From positions 328,731 to 392,730 of the forward strand of contig DDCH01000004.1 of the NCBI GenBank assembly GCA_002335055.1: a stretch of 64,000 bases of DNA, given 5' to 3'. The translations under genes were made by a program, and so were the position numbers. Position 1 is the stretch's first letter. The number at the start of each line of letters is the position of its first letter. Under the pieces are notes generated by a model. That model worked only from the letters and a program-made list of their open reading frames with translations, was not told the DNA's origin and did no database searches. Source of the stretch: Sulfurimonas sp. UBA2011 (GTDB lineage Bacteria; Campylobacterota; Campylobacteria; Campylobacterales; Sulfurimonadaceae). Below, one piece after another: positions 1-7,927 of the stretch.

Positions 1-1
1 T

Positions 2-97
2 TTTGAACTTTTTAAATCAGTTCTAAGAGGTCATGGTTACCGTTTAATTGATGATGAGCTACAAAAACCTGATAAACCATCAGGCGATTACGCTTAG
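2..97 (+). CDS. C-terminal fragment of an unidentified protein
   Basis: An open frame enters from the left edge and ends at TAG 95-97 after 31 codons. The tail ends in DELQKPDKPSGDYA. A strong rho-independent terminator follows 18 bases later, which supports this being the true end of a gene. Too little is visible to name the family. Confidence 0.6.
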   Translation, partial: FELFKSVLRGHGYRLIDDELQKPDKPSGDYA

Positions 98-115
98 TAA
101 TCTTTCTCTATATCT

Positions 116-146
116 AAGGTAAGCGATTATAGCTTGCCTTTTTTTT
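116..146 (+). terminator. Rho-independent terminator
   Basis: A 9-bp stem (116-124 with 132-140, one G-T pair) with a 7-base loop is followed by a run of six more T on the + strand. It ends the partial gene at the left edge and separates it from the leftward tetR gene. Confidence 0.85.
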
Positions 147-173
147 AATCCTCAGTTTAATATTACTTAATAT

Positions 174-791
174 TTATATTTTTATGCTTTCCCAGAAGAA
201 GTCTACATGCTTTTCAAAGTGTGTAGATAATGAGTTAGTAGATAAGTCATCAAAATGCATTAGGGTGATTTGCAGTCTTATGTAGAATAGGGTGGATAAA
301 AACTCATAAGAGACCATCATAGGATCGCCAGAGCGTATAAGAGAGTTCTGCATCATTATAAATAAGCCCTCTGAGAGCACTTTAATATTTTTTTCATGGA
401 ACTCTGCTTGAAACTGCACTCTAAGCTCTCTATTTTGCATTAGCTCTATCATCAGTAATCTAAACATATTTTCATTCATCTTATCAAAAGTCAGCATCTT
501 ATGTTGTAGTGCAAACTTTTGCAAAAATGGCTTTCCTCTTGTTGCTAATTCCTTTATCTCATCAGATGAAAGAGAGAAGGGTGAAGAGAAAATACCCTTT
601 GCTACTTCAAGGAATATCTCCTCTTTGTTTTTATAGTGATTATAGATAGCACTCTCCCTTATTCCCACTTCTGAGGCTATTTTTCTCACACTTGTGCCCT
701 TATATCCCAACTGAGAGAATAGGGTAGTTGATACTTTGAGTATTTTCTCTTTAGTTCCGCTGCGTTTAGTAGGTGTCGTGTTTGTAGGCAT
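174..791 (-). CDS. TetR/AcrR family transcriptional repressor
   Basis: A 205-residue one-domain TetR-type repressor. The N-terminal helix-turn-helix lies at about residues 14-57, with the recognition part GIRESAIYNHY typical of the family; the remaining helices form the ligand-binding and dimer part, for which no ligand can be read from sequence. The start ATG at 791 has an AGGAG-like site just upstream. The gene is divergent from rnpB, and four palindromic operators fill the gap between them, so self-repression is very likely. TetR genes usually sit beside an efflux pump or enzyme they control; here no such gene is next to it, since the only neighbour on the operator side is an RNA gene. Family call is firm; target is unknown. 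Confidence 0.9.
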   Translation of the reverse strand: MPTNTTPTKRSGTKEKILKVSTTLFSQLGYKGTSVRKIASEVGIRESAIYNHYKNKEEIFLEVAKGIFSSPFSLSSDEIKELATRGKPFLQKFALQHKMLTFDKMNENMFRLLMIELMQNRELRVQFQAEFHEKNIKVLSEGLFIMMQNSLIRSGDPMMVSYEFLSTLFYIRLQITLMHFDDLSTNSLSTHFEKHVDFFWESIKI

Positions 792-811
792 TTAAGCTCC
801 TTTTTTACTAT

Positions 812-924
812 ATGAACACTTGTTAATATTAAACTAATTATATATGAACACTTGTTAATATCAGCTTATACCAAATGAACATATGTTCATATAGTAATCT
901 TAATGAGTTAACACTTGTTCATAT
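812..924. promoter_or_regulatory. Four tandem TetR-type palindromic operators, 31-32 bp apart
   Basis: Four copies of a 14-bp palindrome, consensus TKAACANNTGTTMA, lie at 813-826, 845-858, 876-889 and 908-921. Copies 1 and 2 share ATGAACACTTGTTAATAT; copy 3, TGAACATATGTTCA, is a perfect palindrome; copy 4 is TTAACACTTGTTCA. Their centres (819.5, 851.5, 882.5, 914.5) are 32, 31 and 32 bp apart, about three helical turns. A likely tetR -10 (TATAGT on the minus strand, 808-813) touches copy 1. That these bind the adjacent TetR protein is inference from position and symmetry. Confidence 0.8.
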
Positions 925-955
925 GTATAAAAAGCTGTATAAAGGTTTTTTTTAG

Positions 956-961
956 TACAAT
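956..961 (+). promoter_or_regulatory. Probable -10 box of rnpB
   Basis: TACAAT, preceded by a T-rich stretch (946-953), sits 5-6 bases before the first base of the rnpB P1 helix. The fourth TetR operator is centred about 52 bp upstream of the inferred start. Confidence 0.6.
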
Positions 962-966
962 CTCAT

Positions 967-1288
967 AGGTACAAAGATAGTTACTTGAAGTCAAATTCAA
1001 GAGGAAAGTCCGAGCTGCTGTAAGACAGTGTTCCATTTAACGAATGGCCGTAGTAATACGAGGGAAAGTGCAACAGAGATTAGACTTCTATTCTAAGAAT
1101 AGTAAAGGTGAAAAGGTGTGTGTAAGAGACCACCAGTTTCTATAGCAATATAGAGAGCTTGTAAACCCAACATGGCAGCAAGAAACAGATGGTTAGCGTC
1201 TTACAATGCTATTGTTTCGCTAGAGGCACAAAGTAATGTGTGCAGTAGATTAATAACTATTACTACAAAACTCGGCTTATTTGTACCT
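967..1288 (+). ncRNA. rnpB: RNase P RNA (bacterial type A)
   Basis: The catalytic RNA that trims tRNA 5' ends. Conserved landmarks are GAGGAAAGTCCG near 1002, the ACAGAGATTAG region near 1073, GAGACCACCAG near 1127, CCCAACATGGCAGCAAG near 1168, and the closing segment CTACAAAACTCGGCTTAT near 1262. The terminal P1 helix pairs 967-975 with 1280-1288, which sets both ends. Length of about 322 bases is normal for the phylum. A -10 box lies at 956-961. No strong terminator is seen after the 3' end. Confidence 0.93.
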
Positions 1289-1409
1289 TATATAAATGTC
1301 ACTAACTATAATAGGCAAAGCCAACTATAGTTGCAGGGACTAAAAGTCGCTACAATCCCCTAAAGCTACAAAAACATTAGTTTTTAAGATATCAATAGAG
1401 GTACTTCAA

Positions 1410-2018
1410 ATGAAAAAATCAATAATATTATCATTAGCTATGTTGTTTAGTGCATGTGCTACACCGCATATAGAACATACACAAGACAATCTACTACAAA
1501 TAACGATGAATGATAAGCTAATCATAAAAGGAGAGGGTAAACCTCTTTTGAAAAACACTATAAGGCTTCTTAACCTCACTATACAACATAGAGTTTTTCT
1601 TATGGATGATGATACTGTGCTTACCTACGAAGATGCTACTGCTAGTGTGGGCTACAGGTATAACTATGGTATACAGAAGACTGTAAGTATTATATTTCCC
1701 CAGTATAACTATGAACTAATCGATATCAAGGGTAATATTTACTTTTTTACACTTAAAGCTAATACAAATACTGAATACTTGATATTAGAAAATATGAATA
1801 AAAAAAGAATTAAAATGATTTACGGTTTAGACAAAAAACTCTTTGAAAAACTTTTAAGTGCACTATCTAAAGAAGAATCTCCTTCTCTAGAAAAATATAT
1901 CTCTCTACAATCAACTGAAGCACATAAAGACATTAGCTTACATATAAAGAGCACTTGGGATATGAAAAGCTCTATTTTGAATAAGCTTGTTGCTAAAGTA
2001 GGTAGGAGAAAGATATAA
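1410..2018 (+). CDS. Hypothetical outer-membrane-type lipoprotein
   Basis: A 202-residue protein with a lipoprotein signal: MKK, a hydrophobic core, and lipobox FSAC with the Cys at about residue 16. The start has AGAGGTA upstream. The mature part is rich in Ile, Lys and Thr with alternating hydrophobic residues suggesting beta structure, but no family is recognised. It stands alone between rnpB and a small hypothetical gene. Export and lipid anchoring are inferred from the signal; function is unknown. Confidence 0.75.
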   Translation: MKKSIILSLAMLFSACATPHIEHTQDNLLQITMNDKLIIKGEGKPLLKNTIRLLNLTIQHRVFLMDDDTVLTYEDATASVGYRYNYGIQKTVSIIFPQYNYELIDIKGNIYFFTLKANTNTEYLILENMNKKRIKMIYGLDKKLFEKLLSALSKEESPSLEKYISLQSTEAHKDISLHIKSTWDMKSSILNKLVAKVGRRKI

Positions 2019-2084
2019 AAGTATTTTTCAATAGAATTTACATTATGTTAACCAATAGTATAAAATAAGGATAAAGTAAGCAAT

Positions 2085-2297
2085 ATGAGTACAAAAGAAC
2101 AACTAATTATAGATATACAAGAGTTATTAAATAGCCATGAAAATATCTCCACTACAACAATCAATCCTGATTTACTTGTATTCATGGACGAGAAAACACT
2201 TATCAGCATCATAGGCTCTCTCTTGGATCAAAAAGAGACTCATGTCGAGAATAACATTCAATGGCTTGAGCAATTTAAGAAAGATAAAAATAATTAA
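2085..2297 (+). CDS. Small hypothetical protein, 70 residues
   Basis: A soluble, mostly helical 70-residue protein with no signal peptide and no Cys. It follows a run of AGGATAAAG upstream of the ATG. Residues 1-20 and 35-65 look like amphipathic helices. No family recognised. It could be a small adaptor or regulator because the next gene is a response regulator, but that is only position. Confidence 0.6.
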   Translation: MSTKEQLIIDIQELLNSHENISTTTINPDLLVFMDEKTLISIIGSLLDQKETHVENNIQWLEQFKKDKNN

Positions 2298-2394
2298 CAA
2301 TAAAAAATACACATATTTTATAACAATTTATTAGATTAGGCTTCCCTACTTCATGTACTTATAAAATAACAGTTTTTCCTATGTTAGCAAGCGT

Positions 2395-2400
2395 TATAAT
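2395..2400 (+). promoter_or_regulatory. Probable -10 box for the response regulator gene
   Basis: TATAAT lies 52 bases before the ATG of the receiver-RHH gene, with a T-rich stretch about 20 bases upstream and no clear -35. Confidence 0.5.
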
Positions 2401-2451
2401 CGCGTAAGATTTGATTTAACATCAATAAAATATAACATATAGGATATTAAC

Positions 2452-2997
2452 ATGAGTAGTACAGACCTAATTCAACTTACAGAACAGACTAAAAAACTAT
2501 CAGCAATGGTAGTAGAAGACGAAAAAGTAGCAAATGAGCTATTAAGTTCAACATTTAAAAACTTTTTTTCAAGTGTTGATTCATACTTTGATGGCGAATC
2601 AGCTTTAAAGTCATATACAGAAAACAGACCAGACATTGTTTTTGTTGATATTGTTATGCCAGGAATGGACGGAATTGAGCTTTCTCGTAAGATTCGTCAA
2701 CTTAACCCTACTCAGATTATCATTGTGATTTCTGCAAGTAATGACATAGAGAAGATTTCTGAGTCTATTGAAGTTGGTGTTAACAGCTTTATTCAGAAGC
2801 CTATCGACACTAAAAAGATTATAGAACTTTTAACTGGTGTTGCAGCAATGGTAGCTAAAAAGAAAAAGATAGAGACTAAAACATTCTCAATCTCTCTTCC
2901 TTTGGATATTTACGACACAGTAAATGAAAATGCTAAGGCTGAAAGCATCTCTAAAAATGCTGTAATCATTAGAGCATTACGTAGTTTTTACGACTAA
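2452..2997 (+). CDS. Response regulator: receiver domain fused to a ribbon-helix-helix-like domain
   Basis: A 181-residue regulator. Residues 17-132 are a complete CheY-type receiver: acidic pocket E22/D23, phospho-acceptor D66 in VDIVMPGMDG, switch residue S94, and K116 in QKP. After a Lys-rich linker (about 134-141) the last 40 residues (KTFSISLPLDIYDTV then SISKNAVIIRALRSFY) have the strand-helix-helix pattern of Arc/CopG-type DNA-binding proteins. RHH is an unusual output domain; most are winged-helix or Fis. RHH proteins bind as dimers, so phosphorylation could control dimer formation. No histidine kinase is adjacent, so its partner is elsewhere. Receiver call is firm; RHH call is from pattern. 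Confidence 0.85.
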   Translation: MSSTDLIQLTEQTKKLSAMVVEDEKVANELLSSTFKNFFSSVDSYFDGESALKSYTENRPDIVFVDIVMPGMDGIELSRKIRQLNPTQIIIVISASNDIEKISESIEVGVNSFIQKPIDTKKIIELLTGVAAMVAKKKKIETKTFSISLPLDIYDTVNENAKAESISKNAVIIRALRSFYD

Positions 2998-3034
2998 TTC
3001 GAAATCTCTTATAGGTTTTATGTTTTATTAAGCA

Positions 3035-3049
3035 TATAATCTATATAAT
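3035..3049 (+). promoter_or_regulatory. Candidate -10 boxes for tRNA-Glu
   Basis: Two TATAAT hexamers (3035-3040 and 3044-3049) lie 27-36 bases before the mature 5' end of tRNA-Glu. Either could be used; the second gives a leader of about 20 bases. Confidence 0.55.
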
Positions 3050-3075
3050 TTCGGCTCAACAAAACAGTTGATAGT

Positions 3076-3150
3076 GGCCCCGTCGTCTAGCGGTTAGGAT
3101 CCATGGTTTTCATCCATGTCACAGGAGTTCAATTCTCCTCGGGGTCACCA
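3076..3150 (+). tRNA. tRNA-Glu (anticodon UUC)
   Basis: A full cloverleaf. The acceptor stem pairs GGCCCCG with CGGGGTC, the anticodon loop is TTTTCAT giving TTC, the T loop is TTCAATT, and CCA is encoded at the 3' end. It lies 85 bases ahead of a glutamyl-tRNA synthetase gene, a functionally fitting pair. Confidence 0.96.
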
Positions 3151-3234
3151 CTTACACTTTATAAACAATCAAAAACTCAACATACATTAATCAAAACTTT
3201 GCTAAAATCACGAAAATAATTTTTAGGAATTTTA

Positions 3235-4503
3235 ATGCTTAGATTTGCATCAAGTCCAACAGGTGATATGCATATTGGGAACCTCCGTGAAGCCCTTCTC
3301 AATCACCTAGTCGCACAACAAAACAAAGAAGATTTAATTATCCGTATAGAAGATACTGATAAAGAAAAAAATATTGATGGTAAAGACAAAGAGATACTAG
3401 ATATCCTAGGTCTTTTTGGCATAGATTACTCTCAGGTTATCTACCAAAGCGAAAGTGTTCGTTTTCACTCAGCTATGGCACTGCAACTGATGCATGAGAA
3501 AAAAGCTTTTTCTTGTTTTTGTTCTGATGATTGGTTAGACAAGAAGAAAGAAGAATCAAAAGTTGCTAAAACACCATACTTATATGATGATGCTTGTCGT
3601 AACCTTCCAGCAGAACTTGTCATTGACAATACTAGCCCTTTTTGTATCCGTATAACAAGACCAGACACAGTTATAAAAATCAATGATAAAATCCAAGGTG
3701 ATATGAGTTATGAGCCTTATGCTATGGATAGCTTTATCATTTTAAACCAATTAAAGATAGCTACATATGATTTCGTATGTGCTGTAGATGATATGTTAAA
3801 CAACATCAGCATTGTTATTCGTGATGAAGACCATATGAGCAGTACACCAAAACAAGAACATATCAGAGAATCATTATCTTATGATAAAAAAGTGGAGTAT
3901 GCACACTTAGCTACTATTTCAGGTGATGACTTTAGTGTTAAGCACTTGCTTGAAGAAGGTTTTTTACCTCAAGCAATATCAAATTATTTAATATCAATAG
4001 GAAATAAGACTCCTAAAGAGATATTTACAGTAGAAGAAGCAAAGGAGTGGTTTACTCTAGAGACTCTCTCTAAGGACCCTACTCCTTTTGATATAGAAAC
4101 ACTTCGTTCTATAAATGAAGAGCACCTTAAATCTCTTGATCCTAAAGAGTTATCGCGTTATGTTGGTTTTGCAGATATTGAAATAGGTGAACTTGCTCGT
4201 ATTTACTTAGATGAAGCGAGAACTACTAAAGAGTTAAAGGCAAAAATAGCACCTATCTTCAGTGAGCGAGTTATTCCAGAAGCTTTAACTAAGTCAGTAG
4301 CAACAATGAAAGCTATTATAATTGCTGCACCCTACTTTGACAAGTATGATGATTTTAAAAACCATGTGATGAAAGAGTCTGGGCTTGAGGGAGAGAACTT
4401 CCTTATATCACTGCGCTTACTACTCACAAATGCACAAAACGGTCCTGAGATAGCCGAAATATATAAATATCTTAAAAATTATATTGGGGAGATTGTAAAA
4501 TAA
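3235..4503 (+). CDS. gltX: Glutamyl-tRNA synthetase, GltX2 type
   Basis: A class I aminoacyl-tRNA synthetase, 422 residues, cytoplasmic, charging tRNA with glutamate. The HIGH motif is HIGN at 13-16, followed by the family block RIEDTDKEKN. Campylobacterota carry two GluRS enzymes, and in Helicobacter GltX2 charges tRNA-Gln for the Glu-to-Gln amidation route; the short length fits that type. The second catalytic signature (KMSKS/KMSKR) is not visible: where it should be, before SVKHLLEEGFLPQAI, the protein has only a short ISGDDF segment. The gene follows tRNA-Glu and overlaps the next start by one base (TAATG). Confidence 0.88.
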   Translation: MLRFASSPTGDMHIGNLREALLNHLVAQQNKEDLIIRIEDTDKEKNIDGKDKEILDILGLFGIDYSQVIYQSESVRFHSAMALQLMHEKKAFSCFCSDDWLDKKKEESKVAKTPYLYDDACRNLPAELVIDNTSPFCIRITRPDTVIKINDKIQGDMSYEPYAMDSFIILNQLKIATYDFVCAVDDMLNNISIVIRDEDHMSSTPKQEHIRESLSYDKKVEYAHLATISGDDFSVKHLLEEGFLPQAISNYLISIGNKTPKEIFTVEEAKEWFTLETLSKDPTPFDIETLRSINEEHLKSLDPKELSRYVGFADIEIGELARIYLDEARTTKELKAKIAPIFSERVIPEALTKSVATMKAIIIAAPYFDKYDDFKNHVMKESGLEGENFLISLRLLLTNAQNGPEIAEIYKYLKNYIGEIVK

Positions 4504-4787
4504 TGGACATGATAATAGAAATAATTGAAGGTGTAGGTGGGATTTTTGTAAGTCTTATTAGTGTTTATATTTGGATTTTGATAATCACAGCTCTTTTAAG
4601 TTTTGTTAACCCTGACCCTTACAACCCTGTAGTTATGTTTCTTCACAGAATTACTAATCCTGTATATGTATTTCTAAGAAAGTTTATACGTACTGATTTT
4701 AACAACTTGGATTTAGCACCTTTGATACTCATCATTGGTTTACAAGTTCTTATAGTAGTCCTCAGCAGCCTGTTACGCTCGCTTTAG
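4503..4787 (+). CDS. YggT family integral membrane protein
   Basis: A 94-residue inner-membrane protein with two hydrophobic spans (about 8-35 and 68-90) and the family signature around NPDPYNPVVMFLHRITNPVY. YggT proteins are tied loosely to division, osmotic tolerance and membrane insertion; the precise role is not settled. Translation is probably coupled to gltX through the TAATG overlap. Confidence 0.85.
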   Translation: MDMIIEIIEGVGGIFVSLISVYIWILIITALLSFVNPDPYNPVVMFLHRITNPVYVFLRKFIRTDFNNLDLAPLILIIGLQVLIVVLSSLLRSL

Positions 4788-5242
4788 TCATCTTTAACAA
4801 AGACAATTGCATTTGATGAAAAGTTTCCAACCTTAGTTATAAGGATTAGTTTTGCATCTTCTGATGCAAACTTAAGGAAATAGTACTTTTGCCAGCTTAC
4901 ATTAGAATCAGTGAGCACAGTAAATTCATTATCTGCCTCAAGTTCTGTAATTATGCTTGCATTCATATCATTAAGTGTAAAACTCACTGCTGCTTTACTG
5001 TTTTTAGCATATAAATATATATAAAAATACTCACCATTATTATACTTCTTTGGATTCACTGCGTTAAGATACACACAGCTCACGACACCAGCAATACTCT
5101 TTTGATCATATATTTTTGAGCTTACAATATTTTCTTCACTACTTTCTCTTTGGGGTGAAATATCAAAGCGAGAAAAGGCATTATCATACGAGCAAGCACT
5201 CAGAAGTACTAATAATATGTTTATAGTTAAAAAAGTTTTCAT
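4784..5242 (-). CDS. Hypothetical lipoprotein
   Basis: A 152-residue protein with an N-terminal lipoprotein signal; lipobox LSAC, Cys at about 17. Its end overlaps the yggT end by four bases in convergent orientation. The mature part has no recognisable domain but shows beta-strand-like alternation and two hydrophobic stretches. It stands as a single leftward gene between rightward operons. Function unknown. Confidence 0.7.
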   Translation of the reverse strand: MKTFLTINILLVLLSACSYDNAFSRFDISPQRESSEENIVSSKIYDQKSIAGVVSCVYLNAVNPKKYNNGEYFYIYLYAKNSKAAVSFTLNDMNASIITELEADNEFTVLTDSNVSWQKYYFLKFASEDAKLILITKVGNFSSNAIVFVKDD

Positions 5243-5328
5243 TTTTGTCCTCTAATTAGCCCCGAATTATATCTTATTAAACTCTTCTTTTGTATAATCA
5301 CATAAAATTTCAATAGGGGAAGTATAAA

Positions 5329-5832
5329 GTGAGCAAAAGATTAGCTGTAGCGTTTACTGGACCTTCAAATAGTGGAAAAACGACACTTATTTTAAAAGTA
5401 GCTCGCAAACTGATACATGAGCAAAAATTAAAAGTTGCTATTATTAAACATGATCCAAAAGATAAGGCTCATTTTGATGTTGAAGGTAAAGATAGTTATA
5501 AGTTTAGCGATACTGGAGCAGAGGTTATTGTAACCTCCCCTACTCGTACAACTTTCTTTTCTCAGCAACACTCAGAACTTGATGATATGATAAGACTCTT
5601 TGATGACTTTGATGTTTTACTTGTTGAAGGACTCAAAAACTTACCACTACCAAGAATAAGTGTATTTCGTAAGTCTCTTGATAGTGACTATTTTAGTTAT
5701 ATGGATGCACTTGCTACTGACTTGAGGATAGATTTAGATGCACATGATTTACCTCGTAACATAGACATACTCGACTTAAATAACATTCAAGAAGTTATCG
5801 AGTGGATACTTATAAATGCAAAAAAAGTTTAA
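5329..5832 (+). CDS. mobB: Molybdopterin-guanine dinucleotide biosynthesis protein B
   Basis: A P-loop GTPase that helps attach GMP to molybdopterin for molybdoenzymes. Walker A is GPSNSGKT at 11-18; AIIKHDPKD near 39-47 and LLVEGLK near 98-104 are MobB signatures. GTG start at 5329 with GGGGAAG upstream. It begins a mobB-fbp-(small Cys protein)-metG order that Campylobacter jejuni also has, as I remember it. Molybdoenzymes such as nitrate or formate oxidoreductases are expected elsewhere. Confidence 0.9.
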   Translation: MSKRLAVAFTGPSNSGKTTLILKVARKLIHEQKLKVAIIKHDPKDKAHFDVEGKDSYKFSDTGAEVIVTSPTRTTFFSQQHSELDDMIRLFDDFDVLLVEGLKNLPLPRISVFRKSLDSDYFSYMDALATDLRIDLDAHDLPRNIDILDLNNIQEVIEWILINAKKV

Positions 5833-5844
5833 AAAAGGAAAATA

Positions 5845-6687
5845 ATGAGAGATATATTTGATGCGATACAGAGAAGTGCTAAAAGAATTAAAAATGCTAT
5901 AGATGTTAAAGATATAGGATATTCACAATTAGAGAACAGTTCTGGTGAAACACAACTACAACTAGATATTCAATGTGATTTGATCATTCAAGAAGAATTT
6001 TCTAAGGTCTCTTCTGTTCATACAATAGCAAGTGAAGAGAAAGAAAAAGAGATGCTTTTAAATGCAAATGGTAAATACTTTATCGCTTATGATCCTCTTG
6101 ATGGCTCATCTTTAGTAGATGTTAACCTTAGTGTTGGTACTATTTATGGAATTTATGAGGGTGCATTTGGCGCTGACAAAATGGTAGCAGCTTGTTACGT
6201 TGTTCATGGTCCTCGTGTTGAGATGGTTTTTGCAGAGAATAAAACAAAACTTTACCTTCTCCAAGATGGTGAGTTTGAGTTTGTAAAAGAGATAAGACTT
6301 ACTCCTAAGGGTAAACTTATGGCTCCAGGTGGAACACAACAAAACTGGGCACCATATCACAAAGAGATGATAGATGGTTTCTTCTCTGAGGGTTATCGTC
6401 TACGTTACTCGGGAGGAATGGTTCCTGACTTACACCACATTCTTCTTAAAGGTGGAGGACTTTTCTCATATCCTGGTACAAGCGATAAACCAGAAGGGAA
6501 ATTGCGTCGTCTTTTTGAAGTATTTCCTTTTGCTTTTATATATGAGAAGTCTGGTGGTCAAGCTATAGATGGTGCAAATAAGCTTATGAGCTTAGGTCAT
6601 GGACATATTCACGATACTGCTATCTGTTTTTTCGGTTCAGACTATGAGATAGACAGAGTAAGAGAGGTTTACGCAAAAAATGCCTAA
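5845..6687 (+). CDS. fbp: Fructose-1,6-bisphosphatase, class I
   Basis: Hydrolyses fructose-1,6-bisphosphate to fructose-6-phosphate in gluconeogenesis. The metal-binding core DPLDGSS is at 83-89, with the acidic EE pair at 64-65 and the substrate-binding [12 protein letters not shown] segment near 187-198. At 280 residues it is shorter than the roughly 330 of E. coli but normal for Campylobacterota. A clean AAAGGAAA site precedes the ATG, 12 bases after mobB. It fits a lifestyle that fixes carbon or lives on organic acids and must make sugars. Confidence 0.93.
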   Translation: MRDIFDAIQRSAKRIKNAIDVKDIGYSQLENSSGETQLQLDIQCDLIIQEEFSKVSSVHTIASEEKEKEMLLNANGKYFIAYDPLDGSSLVDVNLSVGTIYGIYEGAFGADKMVAACYVVHGPRVEMVFAENKTKLYLLQDGEFEFVKEIRLTPKGKLMAPGGTQQNWAPYHKEMIDGFFSEGYRLRYSGGMVPDLHHILLKGGGLFSYPGTSDKPEGKLRRLFEVFPFAFIYEKSGGQAIDGANKLMSLGHGHIHDTAICFFGSDYEIDRVREVYAKNA

Positions 6688-6877
6688 TAAGCCAAAAGAC
6701 AAGTTTCAACTTTATCTCGATGAGATGTTGCAAAAGCTACAAGCTTGTCAAGTAAGTAAGGGTCACAAAAGCTGTAGCCTTTGTGAATTTTACTTCAGAT
6801 GCGAGATAAGAGATGAGTATGTAAAAGCTGTTTACAACTCTATGTCTAAAGGTGAGACTGGTGGATTTGAATTTTAA
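6680..6877 (+). CDS. Small conserved protein with a four-cysteine cluster
   Basis: 65 residues, overlapping the fbp end by eight bases. Four Cys in the pattern C-x8-C-x2-C-x5-C within residues 23-41 suggest a zinc or iron-sulfur site. A homologue sits in the same place between fbp and metG in Campylobacter, as far as I remember. No function is known to me. Confidence 0.75.
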   Translation: MPNKPKDKFQLYLDEMLQKLQACQVSKGHKSCSLCEFYFRCEIRDEYVKAVYNSMSKGETGGFEF

Positions 6878-6997
6878 ATTCAATCTACTAGCCACTAGTT
6901 CCCAAACACTTTCAAAATCCCTTCAAAAATGTTTACAAGAAAATTACAAGTATAAAAATTCTATACTATTGTAAAAACAAGTAGTATAAGGAAAACA

Positions 6998-7843
6998 ATG
7001 AATCAAAACAATATTAAAAATGCAGTAGAAGCATCACTAGTGGCAGATAGTTACCTTTTAGGCTCTCATTGGATTTATGATGTAAATCAGTTAAAAAGTT
7101 TAAAAATCGACTGGAATGAGCTCAATGCTCCTTGTGCCAAGTGGCATGAGGGAAAAGAAAAAGGTGATTTTACACACTATGGTGATCATACAAAATGGCT
7201 ACTAAATCATGTAAAAGAGTCCAAGACTTTTGACATACAAGTTTATAAACAAGTATGGCTTCAAAATATGAAAGACTATAAGGGTTACATAGATGGTGCT
7301 TGTGCTGATACTATAAAAATCATAGAAGAAGATGAAAGTGCTGTAGTTGGTTCAAGTTCACACGACCTCTCAATAGTTGGAAGAATAGCTCCACTCTTAT
7401 ATGTAAGCGATACAAGACAAGAGTTTTTAGCAAATGTAAAAAGTTTTGTAAGTTTTACACATAATAACGAAACAGTTTTAAATGTCGCAGAACTCTTTGC
7501 TAATATTCTTTACGATGTAGCAGATGGTGAGAAGATAAAAGATGCTCTAGATAAAGCTACAGTACCCAAAAAGATACAGAGTGCTTTTGAAAAAGGAGTA
7601 TCAAGCAAGGGTGAAAACACCTTTGATACTATACTAAAGTTTGGTCCAAGTTGTACTGTCCAAGGTGCATTTGAAGCAACTCTGCACCTTCTTATAACAT
7701 ATGATAACTTTAAAGAAGCAATGGTTCAAAATGCCAAAGCAGGAGGAGACAGTTCTTCAAGAGGTATGATAGTAGGGATGCTTATGGGTGCTGCAAATTG
7801 TACTATTCCTTCATCTTGGAGAGAAGGTACTAAAGGACTCTAA
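6998..7843 (+). CDS. ADP-ribosylglycohydrolase (DraG/crystallin J1) family protein
   Basis: 281 residues spanning the whole DraG/ARH fold. Family hydrolases remove ADP-ribose from Arg or other acceptors using two Mg ions held by a GDxxG motif near the N-terminus and a GGDTDT motif near the C-terminus. Here these read ADSYLLG (about 16-22) and AGGDSSSRGMIVG (about 248-260), so several metal ligands are changed. It may therefore act on another substrate or be a binding protein, like the J1 crystallins. It stands between the mobB-fbp block and metG with its own leader. Confidence 0.78.
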   Translation: MNQNNIKNAVEASLVADSYLLGSHWIYDVNQLKSLKIDWNELNAPCAKWHEGKEKGDFTHYGDHTKWLLNHVKESKTFDIQVYKQVWLQNMKDYKGYIDGACADTIKIIEEDESAVVGSSSHDLSIVGRIAPLLYVSDTRQEFLANVKSFVSFTHNNETVLNVAELFANILYDVADGEKIKDALDKATVPKKIQSAFEKGVSSKGENTFDTILKFGPSCTVQGAFEATLHLLITYDNFKEAMVQNAKAGGDSSSRGMIVGMLMGAANCTIPSSWREGTKGL

Positions 7844-7927
7844 GTTTTAAATATAAATACTCAATTTATTGATAAATCTAAGGCTATTTAGATAAAATAA
7901 CATCAATACATTTGACAGGACAAAAAA

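Noticed and set aside
812..924. Regularly spaced repeats as a small CRISPR array
   Set aside because: Repeats are 14-bp palindromes without unique constant-length spacers of CRISPR type, no cas genes are near, and they adjoin a TetR gene.
1289..1409. A terminator after rnpB from the CAACTATAGTTG palindrome
   Set aside because: The palindrome has no loop and no T run, so it is not a convincing terminator.
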